DNA of 64,000 bases from Devosia neptuniae (lineage in GTDB: Bacteria; Pseudomonadota; Alphaproteobacteria; Rhizobiales; Devosiaceae): contig NZ_CP104965.1 in NCBI RefSeq assembly GCF_025452235.1, forward strand, positions 2,414,501 through 2,478,500. The letters run 5' to 3'. A model generated the notes under the pieces. That model was not told where the DNA came from. It made no database searches and worked only from the letters and a program-made list of their open reading frames with translations. Position numbers and translations under genes: made by a program. Below, one piece after another: positions 1 to 9,496 of this stretch. The stretch's first letter is position 1; each line of letters opens with the position of its first letter.

Positions 1-371
1 AGCGCCTCGCGGCCGTTCAGCACCATCCAGAAATATTCCCAATGTCCACCCCGCTCCAGCCAGTAGCGATGGGCATGGGGCAGGCTGAGCACCATGGTTT
101 GCCCCGGCACCAGCTGGTGCCTCACCCCGGCGAAGTCGAGCCGTCCTTCCCCCACAATGGTGTGCTGGATGACGAGGAACGGTGCGCTGCCGCGTTGCAG
201 CCCGTCCCAGGAATAGACTTCGTTGAGCCGCTGCTCATAGCCGGCGCTGATCGCCATGCAATGGAGTGGCACTGCGCTTTTGGGAAGCGTCAGGACGCGA
301 ACTTTATGGCCGTAGTCGATGAGCTGTTTGAGCACAAAATTACCCGCAATGGCACAAGGTTTCTCTAGCAC
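1..371 (-). CDS. AraC-family regulator, N-terminal part (cut by window edge)
   Basis: An open frame on the minus strand runs off the left edge, so only about 123 N-terminal residues are visible and the DNA-binding half is missing. The visible part looks like the cupin-type sensor domain of AraC regulators: a stretch ending in LPHAHRYWLERGGHWEYFWM precedes the cut, after a run of beta-strand-like segments (FLVIQHTIVGEGRLDFAGV). The start is uncertain. GTG at 371 or TTG at 374 would give the full domain, and the first ATG is at 258. It diverges from the GH4 gene at 441 with about 70 bases between, so it probably regulates that gene. The family assignment rests on the fold pattern and the context only. 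Confidence 0.6.
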   Translation of the reverse strand, partial: MLEKPCAIAGNFVLKQLIDYGHKVRVLTLPKSAVPLHCMAISAGYEQRLNEVYSWDGLQRGSAPFLVIQHTIVGEGRLDFAGVRHQLVPGQTMVLSLPHAHRYWLERGGHWEYFWMVLNGREA

Positions 372-391
372 CAATGCGGCGTTCAACGCTA

Positions 392-418
392 GCAGTGTGC
401 TAACCAATTCGCAGTGTG
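392..418. promoter_or_regulatory. direct repeat, possible AraC half-sites
   Basis: GCAGTGTG occurs at 392-399 and again at 411-418, 19 bases apart. It sits between a divergent AraC gene and its neighbour. Direct repeats about two helical turns apart are typical of AraC-type activator sites. The position just upstream of the GH4 start (441) fits activation, but the repeat is short. Confidence 0.3.
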
Positions 419-440
419 TGCTGCGTCCCGGAGGAACGTC

Positions 441-1895
441 ATGTCATTCAAAGTTACCGTCATCGGCGCCGGCTCGGTCGGCTTCACCAAGACGCTGATC
501 TCGGACCTGCTCAAGGTACCCGAATTCGCCGATTGCGAATTCGCGCTGACCGATCTCAATCCGCACAACCTGGATATGGTCCACCAGATCATCGCCAAGA
601 TCGTTGCGGTCAATAATCTGCCGGCCAAGGTGACGGCCACGACCGATCGCCGGGCCGCCATTACTGGCGCCCGCTACATCATGAGCTGCGTCCGCGTCGG
701 TGGGCTCGAGGCTTTTGCCTCCGACATTTCGGTGCCGCTGAAATATGGCGTCGACCAATGCGTGGGCGACACGCTCTGCGCCGGCGGCATTCTCTACGGG
801 CAGCGCAATATCCCGGTGATCCTTGAATTTTGCAAGGATATCAAGGAAGTAGCCGAGCCTGGCGCGGTGTTCCTCAACTATGCCAACCCCATGGCGATGA
901 ACACTTGGGCCGCTAATGCCTATGGCGGTGTGCAGACCATTGGCCTGTGCCATGGCGTGCAGCACGGGGCGCATCAGATCGCCCAAGTGCTGGGCGTGGC
1001 GGATAGCGAGCTCGATTATGTGTGCTCGGGCATCAATCACCAGACCTGGTATATCGATATTCGCGCCAAGGGTCGCAAGATCGAAAAGGACGAGTTGATC
1101 GCCGCTTTCGAAGCCCATCCGGTCTATTCCAAGCAGGAAAAAGTCCGCATCGACGTGCTCAAGCGTTTCGGCGTCTATTCCACCGAGTCCAATGGCCACC
1201 TCAGCGAATACCTGCCCTGGTATCGCAAGCGCCCGGAGGAAATCTCCAAGTGGATCGACATGAGCGACTGGATTCATGGCGAAACCGGCGGCTATCTGCG
1301 CTACTCGACCGAGCGCCGGAACTGGTTCGAAACCGATTTCCCGATGTTCCTCGAACAGGCCGCCAAGCCGCTCGACCAGCATAAGCGCACCTCCGAACAC
1401 GCCTCTTACATTATCGAGGCGATGGAAACCGGGCGCGTCTATCGCGGGCATTTCAACGTACGCAACAATGGCATCATCACCAATCTGCCTGATGACGCCA
1501 TCATCGAAAGCCCCGGTTTTGTTGACCGTTTCGGCCTCAACATGGTCGAAGGTATCACTCTGCCGCTGGCTTGCGCGGCCACCTGCTCGGCCTCGATTTC
1601 GGTGCAGCGCATGAGCGTGGAAGCCGCGATGACCGGCGATATCGACATGCTCAAGCTGGCAGTGCTGCACGATCCGCTGGTCGGCGCCATCTGCACCCCG
1701 GACGAAGTCTGGCAGATGGTGGACGAGTTGGTGGTGACCCAGGCCCAGTGGCTGCCGCAATACAAGGACGCCGTCCCGGCCGCCAAGGAACGGCTCGCTA
1801 AGGGCACCGTCAAGACCAAGGATTGGGAAGGCGCCGCCCGCAAGAAGGTTCGCTCAGTGGAGGAACTGCGCGAAGTCGTGGGCGGGCATCACTAA
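441..1895 (+). CDS. GH4 family alpha-galactosidase/alpha-glucosidase
   Basis: This is a glycoside hydrolase of family 4, which uses NAD+ and a divalent metal in a redox-elimination mechanism. The 484-residue length fits the family. An N-terminal Rossmann motif (VIGAGSVGF, about residues 7-15) binds NAD. The metal-site residues expected in GH4 are present: Cys170-His171 in GLCHGVQ and His200 in GINH. NYANPMAMNTW is also typical. The ATG at 441 was chosen because GGAGG lies just upstream, and the NAD motif begins at once. It resembles MelA less closely than the second GH4 gene at 2072, so its sugar may differ: alpha-glucosides or alpha-galactosides are likely, and specificity cannot be read here. 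Confidence 0.88.
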   Translation: MSFKVTVIGAGSVGFTKTLISDLLKVPEFADCEFALTDLNPHNLDMVHQIIAKIVAVNNLPAKVTATTDRRAAITGARYIMSCVRVGGLEAFASDISVPLKYGVDQCVGDTLCAGGILYGQRNIPVILEFCKDIKEVAEPGAVFLNYANPMAMNTWAANAYGGVQTIGLCHGVQHGAHQIAQVLGVADSELDYVCSGINHQTWYIDIRAKGRKIEKDELIAAFEAHPVYSKQEKVRIDVLKRFGVYSTESNGHLSEYLPWYRKRPEEISKWIDMSDWIHGETGGYLRYSTERRNWFETDFPMFLEQAAKPLDQHKRTSEHASYIIEAMETGRVYRGHFNVRNNGIITNLPDDAIIESPGFVDRFGLNMVEGITLPLACAATCSASISVQRMSVEAAMTGDIDMLKLAVLHDPLVGAICTPDEVWQMVDELVVTQAQWLPQYKDAVPAAKERLAKGTVKTKDWEGAARKKVRSVEELREVVGGHH

Positions 1896-1925
1896 ACTTT
1901 AGGTCATCGATATTCCTCCCGAAAT

Positions 1926-1949
1926 GGGCGCTCCACGAGCGCCCGTTTT
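1926..1949 (+). terminator. rho-independent terminator
   Basis: GGGCGCT and AGCGCCC form a 7-bp stem around a 5-base loop, followed by GTTTT. It lies 31 bases after the stop of the GH4 gene. Confidence 0.75.
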
Positions 1950-2018
1950 GCTATTTCGGGGTGAGCACAAAGTTACCCTTTGACGGTGGCGTGCTGGCGC
2001 GGCGGCACTAAAACCAAA

Positions 2019-2051
2019 CGGCCCCAGCGCAGAGCGCCGGGGCCGCTTTTT
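2019..2051. terminator. hairpin between convergent GH4 genes, probably bidirectional
   Basis: CGGCCCCAGCGC pairs with GCGCCGGGGCCG with one mismatch. T5 follows on the plus strand, and on the minus strand the stem is followed by a T-rich stretch. It separates the two convergent GH4 genes and could stop transcription from both. Confidence 0.65.
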
Positions 2052-2071
2052 GGAAGCAGGGGAGGTTAGCG

Positions 2072-3439
2072 TCAGGCGACGCGCTGCTTCCGGGAGCCGC
2101 GGGCCCATTCGGGCAACATAGTGCCATGGGCTTCAAGGAGATCGTCGACCAGGTTCCAGATCTGGTCGAGATCGAGTTCGGCAGCGGTGTGGGGGTCCAT
2201 CATCGCGGCGTGGTAGATGTGCTCGCGATTTTCCGTCATCAGCGCCTGAACGGTCAGTTCCTGCACATTGATATTGGTGCGGATCAGCGCGGTCAGTTGG
2301 GGCGGCAGGTCGCCGATAAAGGTGGGCTGCAGGCCATTGCTATCGACCAGACATGGCACTTCCACGGCTGCATTGTTGGGCAGGTTGGTGATGACGCCGT
2401 TGTTGCGCAGATTGCCGTAGATCACCGAGGGCTCGCCGGTCCAGACCGAGTTGACGATGGAGGAGGCGTATTCCTTGGACTGCTGAACCTCGATGCGGTC
2501 AGCGTTGCGGTAGTCCTCGGAGGTCTTTTTCCACTTGGCGATCTGCTCGACGCAGCGCTTGGGATATTCGTCGAGCGGGATGCCGAACTTCTCGATGATG
2601 TCCTCACGGCCTTCCTTGATGAAGTAGGGCGTGTATTCGGCAAAGTGCTCGGAGCTTTCGGTGACGAAATAGCCGAGGCGCGTCATCATTTCGTAGCGCA
2701 CCTTATTGGGGCAGCGCGGATTCCAGGTCGGCTTGGGCGCGCGGCCTTCTGCATAGGCCTTGAACAGGTCCGGGTAGAGATCCTTGTAGGACCCGTCGGG
2801 CTGGCGATGCTCGAATTTGAGGTAGAAGGCCATGTGGTTGATGCCGGCCGAGCGATAGCGGATTTCCTCGTAGGGAATCTCGAGATCATGGGCCAGTTCC
2901 ATGGCCGTGCCCTGCACCGAGTGGCAGAGGCCGACCTGCTTGATGGTGGGGTATTTCTCGGCAATGGCCCAGGTATTGATGGCCATCGGGTTGACATATT
3001 GCAGCATGATCGCGTCGGGCGCGACCTGCAGCATGTCTTCGCAGATGCTCCAGAGATGGGGCACGGTGCGGAGGCCGCGCATGATGCCGCCAACGCCCAG
3101 GGTGTCGGCAATGGTCTGGCGCAGATTGTATTTTTTCGGCACGTCGAAGTCGATGACGGTCGAGGGCTCATAGCCACCGATCTGGAAGCAGACGACGACG
3201 AAATTGGTGCCGTCCAGGGCCTGGCGCTGGTTGGAATAGGTCTCGACCTTGGCCGGTACGCCCAGCGTCGAGATCAGCTTTTTGGCGATGACTTCGCTTT
3301 CTTCCAGCCGCGTGGGATTGATGTCCATCAGGCGGATGGTGGCGCCTGCAAGCGCCGGGCGCTGCAGGATATCGCCGACAATGTTCTTCATGAACACGGC
3401 CGATCCGGCACCGATGAATGTGATCTTGGGGTTTGCCAT
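2072..3439 (-). CDS. melA: alpha-galactosidase MelA (GH4)
   Basis: Hydrolyses melibiose, raffinose-type and other alpha-galactosides in the cytoplasm, using NAD+ and Mn2+. At 455 residues it matches E. coli MelA (about 451) and, by memory of that protein, follows it closely along its length. Visible landmarks are the NAD motif ITFIGAGSAVF, GGYEPSTV, QTIADTLGVGGIMR, the metal-binding Cys172-His173 in GLCHSVQG and His202 in AGINHMAFY, and ESSEHFAEYTP. It is the last gene of a leftward operon, 17 bases after the ABC ATPase gene, so uptake and cleavage of the sugar are probably co-expressed. The start ATG is preceded by a GGAG-like site. Confidence 0.93.
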   Translation of the reverse strand: MANPKITFIGAGSAVFMKNIVGDILQRPALAGATIRLMDINPTRLEESEVIAKKLISTLGVPAKVETYSNQRQALDGTNFVVVCFQIGGYEPSTVIDFDVPKKYNLRQTIADTLGVGGIMRGLRTVPHLWSICEDMLQVAPDAIMLQYVNPMAINTWAIAEKYPTIKQVGLCHSVQGTAMELAHDLEIPYEEIRYRSAGINHMAFYLKFEHRQPDGSYKDLYPDLFKAYAEGRAPKPTWNPRCPNKVRYEMMTRLGYFVTESSEHFAEYTPYFIKEGREDIIEKFGIPLDEYPKRCVEQIAKWKKTSEDYRNADRIEVQQSKEYASSIVNSVWTGEPSVIYGNLRNNGVITNLPNNAAVEVPCLVDSNGLQPTFIGDLPPQLTALIRTNINVQELTVQALMTENREHIYHAAMMDPHTAAELDLDQIWNLVDDLLEAHGTMLPEWARGSRKQRVA

Positions 3440-3456
3440 TGGGGAATGCTCCAGCG

Positions 3457-5124
3457 TTAGGCGGCTATTTCGAATGCGGCGCGGACCAGCCGAGCCGTAT
3501 ATTCGGTTTGAGGATTGGTGAGGACATCGGCGACCGGGCCTTGTTCGACAATTTTGCCGTGTTGCATGACCATGACGCGGTGGCAGAGGGCGCGCACGAC
3601 CTTGAGATCGTGGCTGATGAACAGGTAGGACAAGCCCTTCTCGTCCTGCAGCTTGCGCAGCAGATCGATGATCTGGGCCTGCACGGACAGGTCGAGCGCC
3701 GAGGTGGGCTCGTCCAGCAGGATGAATTCGGGCTCCAGCGCCACGGCGCGGGCAATGGCGATGCGCTGGCGCTGGCCGCCGGAAAATTCATGCGGGAAAC
3801 GGTTGAGAATGCCATCGGGCATGCCGGCATCCTTGAGCGCCTGGCGGACCCGATCGAGCCGCTCGCGGCCATTGGCCCCGATATTGTTGACGATCAGGCC
3901 TTCCTCGATGATCTGGCGGATCGACATGCGGGGATTAAGGCTGGCGAAGGGATCCTGGAAGACGATCTGCATGCGGCTGCGCAGCGGGCGCATAGCGGCG
4001 CGATCCCGATCGTGGATCGGCTGGCCGTCGAAGAAGATTTCCCCACCCTGATTGTTGATCAGCCGGATCAGGGCCTGGCCGAACGTGGTCTTGCCGGAGC
4101 CGGATTCGCCCACAATGCCGAGGGTTTCGTGGCGGGCCAGCTTGATGTCGAGATTGTCGACCGCCTTGAGTTCGAAGAAATCGGGCTTGAAGAAGCCGCC
4201 GCGCTTGAGGGTGTAGGAGACCTTGACGTTCTTGCCTTCGAGCACCGTGTCCTGCTCGCCGACCAGAGGATTGGCCGTGCCCTTGGGCTCGGAGGCGAGC
4301 AGGTGGCGGGTATAGGCGTGTTGCGGATTGGCGAACAAAGCCTCGGTGGCATTGTGCTCCTGCACACGGCCGTTCTGCATGACATAGACATAGTCGGAGA
4401 ACTGGCGGACCACGGTCAGGTCATGGGTGATCAGGATCACCGCCATGCCATACTTGTCCTTTAGGTCCTTGAGCAGGTTCAGAATCTGGGCCTGCACCGT
4501 CACATCGAGGGCGGTGGTGGGCTCATCGGCGATCAGCACATCGGGGCGATTGGCGAGCGCCATGGCGATCATGACGCGCTGGCGCTGGCCGCCAGAGAGC
4601 TGGTGCGGATATTGGCGAAGCCGGGCACCGGGATCGGGGATTTGCACTTCCTCGAGCAGCTTTTCGGCGCGCTCCATGGCCTCCTTGCGGGAGATGCGGT
4701 TGTGGAGATGCAGGATTTCGCAGATCTGCTGGCCGATGGTGTAGACCGGGTTTAGCGAGCTCATCGGCTCCTGGAAGATCATGGCGATATCATTGCCGCG
4801 CAGCTTGCGCATATCGCGCTCGCTGGTGGCGACGACATCCTTGCCCGAGAGCGTGATGCGCGAATTGGGCAGAATGGTTGCCCGCTTGGTCAGCAGCTTC
4901 ATCAGCGTGCGGGCGGTGACGGATTTGCCCGAGCCGGATTCCCCCACCAGAGCGATGGTTTCGCCCTTGTGCAGCTGGAAGGACACGTCGTGCACGGCGT
5001 GAACCACGCCGCCCTCGACCTTGAAATCGACCCCGATATTGCGCGCATCGAGGATCAGTTCGCGGCCGTGGCTATCGGCATCGTGGCGGGTATTGGAAAC
5101 AGGCTGGTGATTGGTGTCTGGCAT
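3457..5124 (-). CDS. ABC transporter ATPase, fused DppD-DppF type
   Basis: One 555-residue polypeptide carries both ATPase domains of an oligopeptide-type importer. The first domain has Walker A GESGSGKS near residue 61, signature LSGGQRQR and Walker B LIADEPTTALD. The second has GESGSGKT near residue 350, FSGGQRQR and ILLDEPTSALD. ATG at 5124 is preferred over an in-frame start at 5187, because 5124 has GAGGA upstream and avoids overlapping the permease gene. It lies 10 bases after the permease gene and before melA. In Sinorhizobium a transporter of this oligopeptide class (Agp) imports alpha-galactosides, so sugar rather than peptide is the likely cargo here. Confidence 0.9.
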   Translation of the reverse strand: MPDTNHQPVSNTRHDADSHGRELILDARNIGVDFKVEGGVVHAVHDVSFQLHKGETIALVGESGSGKSVTARTLMKLLTKRATILPNSRITLSGKDVVATSERDMRKLRGNDIAMIFQEPMSSLNPVYTIGQQICEILHLHNRISRKEAMERAEKLLEEVQIPDPGARLRQYPHQLSGGQRQRVMIAMALANRPDVLIADEPTTALDVTVQAQILNLLKDLKDKYGMAVILITHDLTVVRQFSDYVYVMQNGRVQEHNATEALFANPQHAYTRHLLASEPKGTANPLVGEQDTVLEGKNVKVSYTLKRGGFFKPDFFELKAVDNLDIKLARHETLGIVGESGSGKTTFGQALIRLINNQGGEIFFDGQPIHDRDRAAMRPLRSRMQIVFQDPFASLNPRMSIRQIIEEGLIVNNIGANGRERLDRVRQALKDAGMPDGILNRFPHEFSGGQRQRIAIARAVALEPEFILLDEPTSALDLSVQAQIIDLLRKLQDEKGLSYLFISHDLKVVRALCHRVMVMQHGKIVEQGPVADVLTNPQTEYTARLVRAAFEIAA

Positions 5125-5134
5125 GGCCTGGTCC

Positions 5135-6337
5135 TCAATACGGATCGACGGCGTCGCGCAGGCCATCGCCCAATGCGTTGAACGCAAAGACGGTGATCAG
5201 CACGAAGATGACGGGCGACAGGATCCAGGGATAGGAGCCGATCACCGAGAAGGAGCCGGTATCCTGCAGCATTAGGCCCCAGGAGATCAGCGGCGGCTTC
5301 ACCGCAAAACCCAGGAAGCCGAGGAAGCTTTCGAGCAGCACAACCGAAGGCACCGACAGCGTCACCGCCACGATGACGTGGCTGAGCACGTTGGGCAAGA
5401 TATGGCGGGTGATGATGCGGCCATCCGAGGAGCCCACGGCGATGGCGGCGCGGACATATTCGATGCGGGCCAGCGACAGGGTCTTGGAGCGCACTTCCCG
5501 GCTCAATTGCGCCCAGCCCAGCACCGCCATGACGCCGATGACGAAGGCGATGAAGACATTGGAGGGGGCAGTGATGGGGATGAGCGAGGTCAGTGCCAAA
5601 TAGAGGGGCAGTTGCGGGAAGGCGAGGACGAATTCGACGAATTTCTGCGTCCAGCGGTCGAACCTGCCGCCCAGATAGCCCGAGGTAATGCCGACCAGTG
5701 TGCCGACCACGGTGGTCAGGAGCGTCACGACGAGGGCAATGGTGAGCGAGATACGGGAGCCGACAATGCCGCGCGAAAGGATGTCGCGACCGAACTTGTC
5801 GGTGCCCAGCAGGTGGAAGGTCTTGGCCGGATCGGTGGGGCCGAAGAAATGGATATTGGCCGGGATCACCCAGAGGATGTGGTAGGCATAGCCCGGCACA
5901 AAGAAGCCCAGCTCGGTCGGGTTTTCATAATCCGGGCCGACAATGGGCTGGAAGGTGACGGGGTCGAGTTCCTCGCCTTCGCTGATCGGATAGACCACCG
6001 GAAGCGGGGAGAAGCTGCCATCGGCGTGGAAGAAGCTGATCGTGTCAGGCGGGGCAAAGCCGATATTGGTCTGCTTGGGATCGTGCGGGGCGAAGAAATC
6101 GGCAAACACCGCGACGAGCAACAACAGCACGACCAGGATCATGCCGAGCATGCCCATGATGGAGCGGCGGAAGCGACGCCAGACCAGGCTCGAATAGCTT
6201 TCGCTATTGGCATAGCGCGGATTGATAGCGCCGGCGGAGTTGACGTCGGCCTGTGACTCGGTGGCGGCAGTGGGCATGGCGGCGCCGGCATCGGGAGGCA
6301 GGGGGATGGATTGATCGATGGTATCGCGAGCCATCAT
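5135..6337 (-). CDS. ABC transporter permease, DppC/OppC type
   Basis: Inner-membrane permease of the oligopeptide-type importer, 400 residues. An N-terminal cytoplasmic tail of about 55 residues precedes the first membrane segment (MGMLGMILVVLLLLVAVFAD). A long periplasmic loop follows, then a block of membrane segments. The EAA-type cytoplasmic loop that contacts the ATPase is visible (EYVRAAIAVGSSDGRIITRH). The start overlaps the end of the upstream permease gene by about 4 bases, which indicates translational coupling. It pairs with the permease at 6334. Confidence 0.9.
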   Translation of the reverse strand: MMARDTIDQSIPLPPDAGAAMPTAATESQADVNSAGAINPRYANSESYSSLVWRRFRRSIMGMLGMILVVLLLLVAVFADFFAPHDPKQTNIGFAPPDTISFFHADGSFSPLPVVYPISEGEELDPVTFQPIVGPDYENPTELGFFVPGYAYHILWVIPANIHFFGPTDPAKTFHLLGTDKFGRDILSRGIVGSRISLTIALVVTLLTTVVGTLVGITSGYLGGRFDRWTQKFVEFVLAFPQLPLYLALTSLIPITAPSNVFIAFVIGVMAVLGWAQLSREVRSKTLSLARIEYVRAAIAVGSSDGRIITRHILPNVLSHVIVAVTLSVPSVVLLESFLGFLGFAVKPPLISWGLMLQDTGSFSVIGSYPWILSPVIFVLITVFAFNALGDGLRDAVDPY

Positions 6338-7338
6338 GCGTCTCCCAGCCGGATACGGGGATCGAGCACGGCCAGCATCATGTCCGAAATGATATTGCCG
6401 ATGATCAGGGTGGTGGCGAGCACCAGCATGAAGGTGGCGGTGACCCAGACGTCGCCGACGGCCATGGAGCCGGTGATGGCCGGGCCGACGGTGGCAAGGC
6501 CGAAGACGATGGCGACTTCGATTTCGCCGGTCAGCATATAGGGCAGCACCACGCCCTGATAGGCGACGAGCGGATGCAGCGCATTGGGCACTGCATGCTT
6601 CATGATCACTGCACCGTGGCTGAGGCCCTTGGCGCGGGCGGTTTCCACATATTGGGCATTGAGCACGTCGAGCAGATTGGCCCTCATTACGCGCATATTG
6701 TAGGCCAGGCCACCAAAGGTGGCGATGGCGATGACCGGCCAGACGTGCTTGACCAGATCGACGAACTTGTCCCAGCTCCAGGGGGCACCGCCATAGCGGG
6801 GCGAGAAGAAATTGCCCACATCCTGCACGCCCATGCGGAAGACCAGGAAATACATGATGACGATAGCCAGCAGGAACCGCGGGATGGTCATGCCGAGGAA
6901 CGAGACGAAGCCGAACAGGGTATCGACCCAGGAATACTGACGGGTAGCGGCCACGATGCCCATGGTGATGCCGATGGCCGAGGCCAGGATATGGCAGGTC
7001 AGCGCCAGCAGGATGGTGGCGGGCAGGCGCTCGGCCACGACGGCGCCAACGGGCTTGTTGAAATAGAGCGAGTGGCCGAAATCGAAGCGGGTGATGATGC
7101 CCCAGATCCAGTTGACATATTGCACGGGCAGGGGGTCGAACAGGCCATTGGCGGCGCGATAGGCATCGGCCTGGGCCTTGGCAGCTTCGAAGGAAGCGCC
7201 GCCCTGATTGATGGCCATGGACTGGATATAGTCGCCATAGTCGCCGGGAGGCGCCTGGATGATGGCGAAGGTGACAAGGCTCAATACGAGCAGAATGGGT
7301 ATCGCCGACAGGATGCGCGATATGAGGAAACGGATCAT
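6334..7338 (-). CDS. ABC transporter permease, DppB/OppB type
   Basis: Inner-membrane permease of 334 residues that opens with the hydrophobic segment typical of DppB (FLISRILSAIPILLVLSLVT). A periplasmic segment and further membrane helices follow. The ATPase-contact loop includes ETARAKGLSHGAVIMKHAVP. It lies 64 bases after the binding-protein gene, with a hairpin in the gap, and overlaps the next permease gene. It probably forms a heterodimeric channel with that protein. Confidence 0.9.
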   Translation of the reverse strand: MIRFLISRILSAIPILLVLSLVTFAIIQAPPGDYGDYIQSMAINQGGASFEAAKAQADAYRAANGLFDPLPVQYVNWIWGIITRFDFGHSLYFNKPVGAVVAERLPATILLALTCHILASAIGITMGIVAATRQYSWVDTLFGFVSFLGMTIPRFLLAIVIMYFLVFRMGVQDVGNFFSPRYGGAPWSWDKFVDLVKHVWPVIAIATFGGLAYNMRVMRANLLDVLNAQYVETARAKGLSHGAVIMKHAVPNALHPLVAYQGVVLPYMLTGEIEVAIVFGLATVGPAITGSMAVGDVWVTATFMLVLATTLIIGNIISDMMLAVLDPRIRLGDA

Positions 7339-7369
7339 CTGGAGCGGCTCATCTTAAGTCTGTGGGTGA

Positions 7370-7389
7370 CGAGGGGCCGGAGCCCCTCG
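7370..7389 (-). other. intercistronic hairpin after the binding-protein gene
   Basis: CGAGGGGC and GCCCCTCG form a perfect 8-bp stem around CGGA. It lies between the binding-protein stop and the permease start, without a T run. Hairpins at this point commonly protect the upstream message and raise binding-protein levels over permease levels. That role is inferred. Confidence 0.5.
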
Positions 7390-7402
7390 CCGGGAGAAGA
7401 GC

Positions 7403-9496
7403 TTAGTTGCTCTTGATCGGACCGTTACCGACGCCGGGGGCGCCCGGCAGGGTATCGGGGAACAGTTCGTTGGACGATTGCTGCTCGGCCGGAACATAGA
7501 GGCGTTCGCGGATCAGGCTGTCTTCGGCCCAGTTGAACTGCAGGATCGGGGTGCCCGGAGGCACGTTGACGAAGCGCTTGTTGATGATCAGCGCACCCGG
7601 ATATTGGGTGAGGCCTATGGCAAACAGGTTCTCGGTATAGAGACGCTGGTAGGTCTTCATCAGCTCGATGCGCTCGGCCGGATCGGCCGTGGCGACGAAG
7701 CTGTTGACCGTGTCCACCATCTCCTGCTCGAAGGGCAGAAAATCCTGCGTGCCATCGGTGCCGGCGCGGTGGTTGTAGCTGATCTGGGGGCCGGTAGGCG
7801 CCAGGTTCTGGGTGTTCTGCACCACGGTGATCAGGTCGGCGCCGTTTCTAAGGACCTGCCAGTCGAACTTGCCAGCTTGATAGTTGGCATCGCGCTGGTT
7901 GCCGGCCTGGAACTGCGCAATGACGCGCAGACCAAGGCGTTCCATCTGGGCGATCACGCCTTCGGCCAGGCTCTTGTCGGTCTGGTAGTCGGAGGTTGCC
8001 AGCAGGGTAATTTCGACATCCGCACCGCCCACCACATCGGCCGGGAAGTTGACGAAGCCATTGCCATCGGTATCGACCAGGCCGGCTTTTTCCAGCAGTG
8101 CCTTGGCGTCGTCCAGCGAGTACGGATAATAGACTGTGGAGTCATTGTCGTAATAGCTGGTCGGTGGCATCAGCCCGCCTGCGTAAGGCGTGGTGAAGGG
8201 GCCCTTGACCAGGGCTTCGCCCAGCGCCTGGCGATCAAGCGCGTAGGTTACGGCTTTGCGGAAATCGAGATTGCGGTTGAGTTCGCGCACGGCCTGGCCG
8301 CGGGCATCTGGTTCGCCCCAGCCATTGGCCGACAGGTTCGGATAGAGCGAGTAGGAGATGGTGCGAGCGCCGAAGGCGAGACGGGCGGGCGCGGATTCTT
8401 CGGCCGAACGGCGGAGGGCTTCGACGAAGCTTTCCGGCTGTTCGAGATTGGACAGATCGCCCGAACCGGCCACGGCCTGCACGTCGCGGTCTGCCCAGGT
8501 GGACAGGCGATATTGCAACTCGTTCAGGTAGGGGAGCTGGTTGCCGTTCTCGTCAACCTTCCAGTAATAGGGATTGCGGCGCATCACGATGATGTCGTTG
8601 GCGCGATATTCCACCGGCGCCCAGGCACCCATGACCGGGATGTTGAGATATTCAGGCGGGAAGGCGTTCTTGAACTGGTCATAGGTCGCGCCATCCTTGT
8701 ATTTGGGATGCTCGGCCTTGAGGATATGGCTCGGACCGGGGCAGAAATTGCCGTAGGCCATGGCATAGAGATATTGGGTCGGCTTGACGTCCTTGAAGGT
8801 CCATTTGATCGTGTAGGGATCGACCTCTTCAAGCGTGGTGCCGACGCCGAACGTCTCGGGCGAAGCGCCATTGAGCGGGGTGACCTGGGGATCGAGCAGC
8901 ACATCGTTCCAGTAGAACATGATGTCTTCGGCGTCGAAGGGGTCGCCGTCGGACCATTTGGCGCCTTCGATCAGGTGCATGGTCAGCTGATGGCCGTCTT
9001 CGGACCATTCCCAGCTCTTGGCGAGGTTCGGCAGGGGCTCGAGTTCCTCGGCCTTGACCTGGAACAGCGGGCCGGTGCGCGTCAGGCATTCGGAGAGGCC
9101 GATATCGATGCCGCCCCAGCCCTGGGTCTGGCCGGCGCTGTAGTTCCAGCCTTCCGGACGACCGCCGATGACGTGGCGCATCACATCGCCATAGGTGCCG
9201 ATGCCGTCGGGCATGTTGGCGGTCTTGTAGACCAGGGGCTCCTTGGGCAGGCGCTCGGCAACGGGCGGCAGCTTGCCGGCATCCACGAACGCCTTGACGT
9301 AGTCGGGCTCGTGATATTCAGGCAGCGCCTTGAATTCCTGGATATCCTTGATCCCCACGAAGGTGGGAACCTGCTGGGCGTCGAATTTCGGTGGTTCGGG
9401 CGGGGTGGTGGGGGCCACTGTCTGGGCTTGCGCCGCAAGAAGGGAAATACCCAGCATCAAGCCTGCCCCGCCAAGGGCAATAGCGTGTTTTCTCAT
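7403..9496 (-). CDS. ABC transporter substrate-binding protein, AgpA/OppA-like
   Basis: Periplasmic binding protein of solute-binding family 5, the oligopeptide class, 697 residues. It begins with a signal peptide (MRKHAIALGG, hydrophobic core, cleavage near AQAQ). Family landmarks include WSDGDPFDAEDIMFYWNDVL and a C-terminal DFRKAVTYALDRQAL. It is clearly longer than typical DppA/OppA (roughly 530). The start at 9496 is set by GGGAGG four bases upstream and by the signal peptide. The frame stays open to 10111 but that extension overlaps the divergent AraC gene. As first gene of the importer-melA operon it most likely binds an alpha-galactoside, as AgpA does in Sinorhizobium. Confidence 0.88.
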   Translation of the reverse strand: MRKHAIALGGAGLMLGISLLAAQAQTVAPTTPPEPPKFDAQQVPTFVGIKDIQEFKALPEYHEPDYVKAFVDAGKLPPVAERLPKEPLVYKTANMPDGIGTYGDVMRHVIGGRPEGWNYSAGQTQGWGGIDIGLSECLTRTGPLFQVKAEELEPLPNLAKSWEWSEDGHQLTMHLIEGAKWSDGDPFDAEDIMFYWNDVLLDPQVTPLNGASPETFGVGTTLEEVDPYTIKWTFKDVKPTQYLYAMAYGNFCPGPSHILKAEHPKYKDGATYDQFKNAFPPEYLNIPVMGAWAPVEYRANDIIVMRRNPYYWKVDENGNQLPYLNELQYRLSTWADRDVQAVAGSGDLSNLEQPESFVEALRRSAEESAPARLAFGARTISYSLYPNLSANGWGEPDARGQAVRELNRNLDFRKAVTYALDRQALGEALVKGPFTTPYAGGLMPPTSYYDNDSTVYYPYSLDDAKALLEKAGLVDTDGNGFVNFPADVVGGADVEITLLATSDYQTDKSLAEGVIAQMERLGLRVIAQFQAGNQRDANYQAGKFDWQVLRNGADLITVVQNTQNLAPTGPQISYNHRAGTDGTQDFLPFEQEMVDTVNSFVATADPAERIELMKTYQRLYTENLFAIGLTQYPGALIINKRFVNVPPGTPILQFNWAEDSLIRERLYVPAEQQSSNELFPDTLPGAPGVGNGPIKSN

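Noticed and set aside
2126..3460. A 444-codon plus-strand frame antisense to melA
   Set aside because: MelA is unmistakable on the minus strand; the antisense translation shows no domain.
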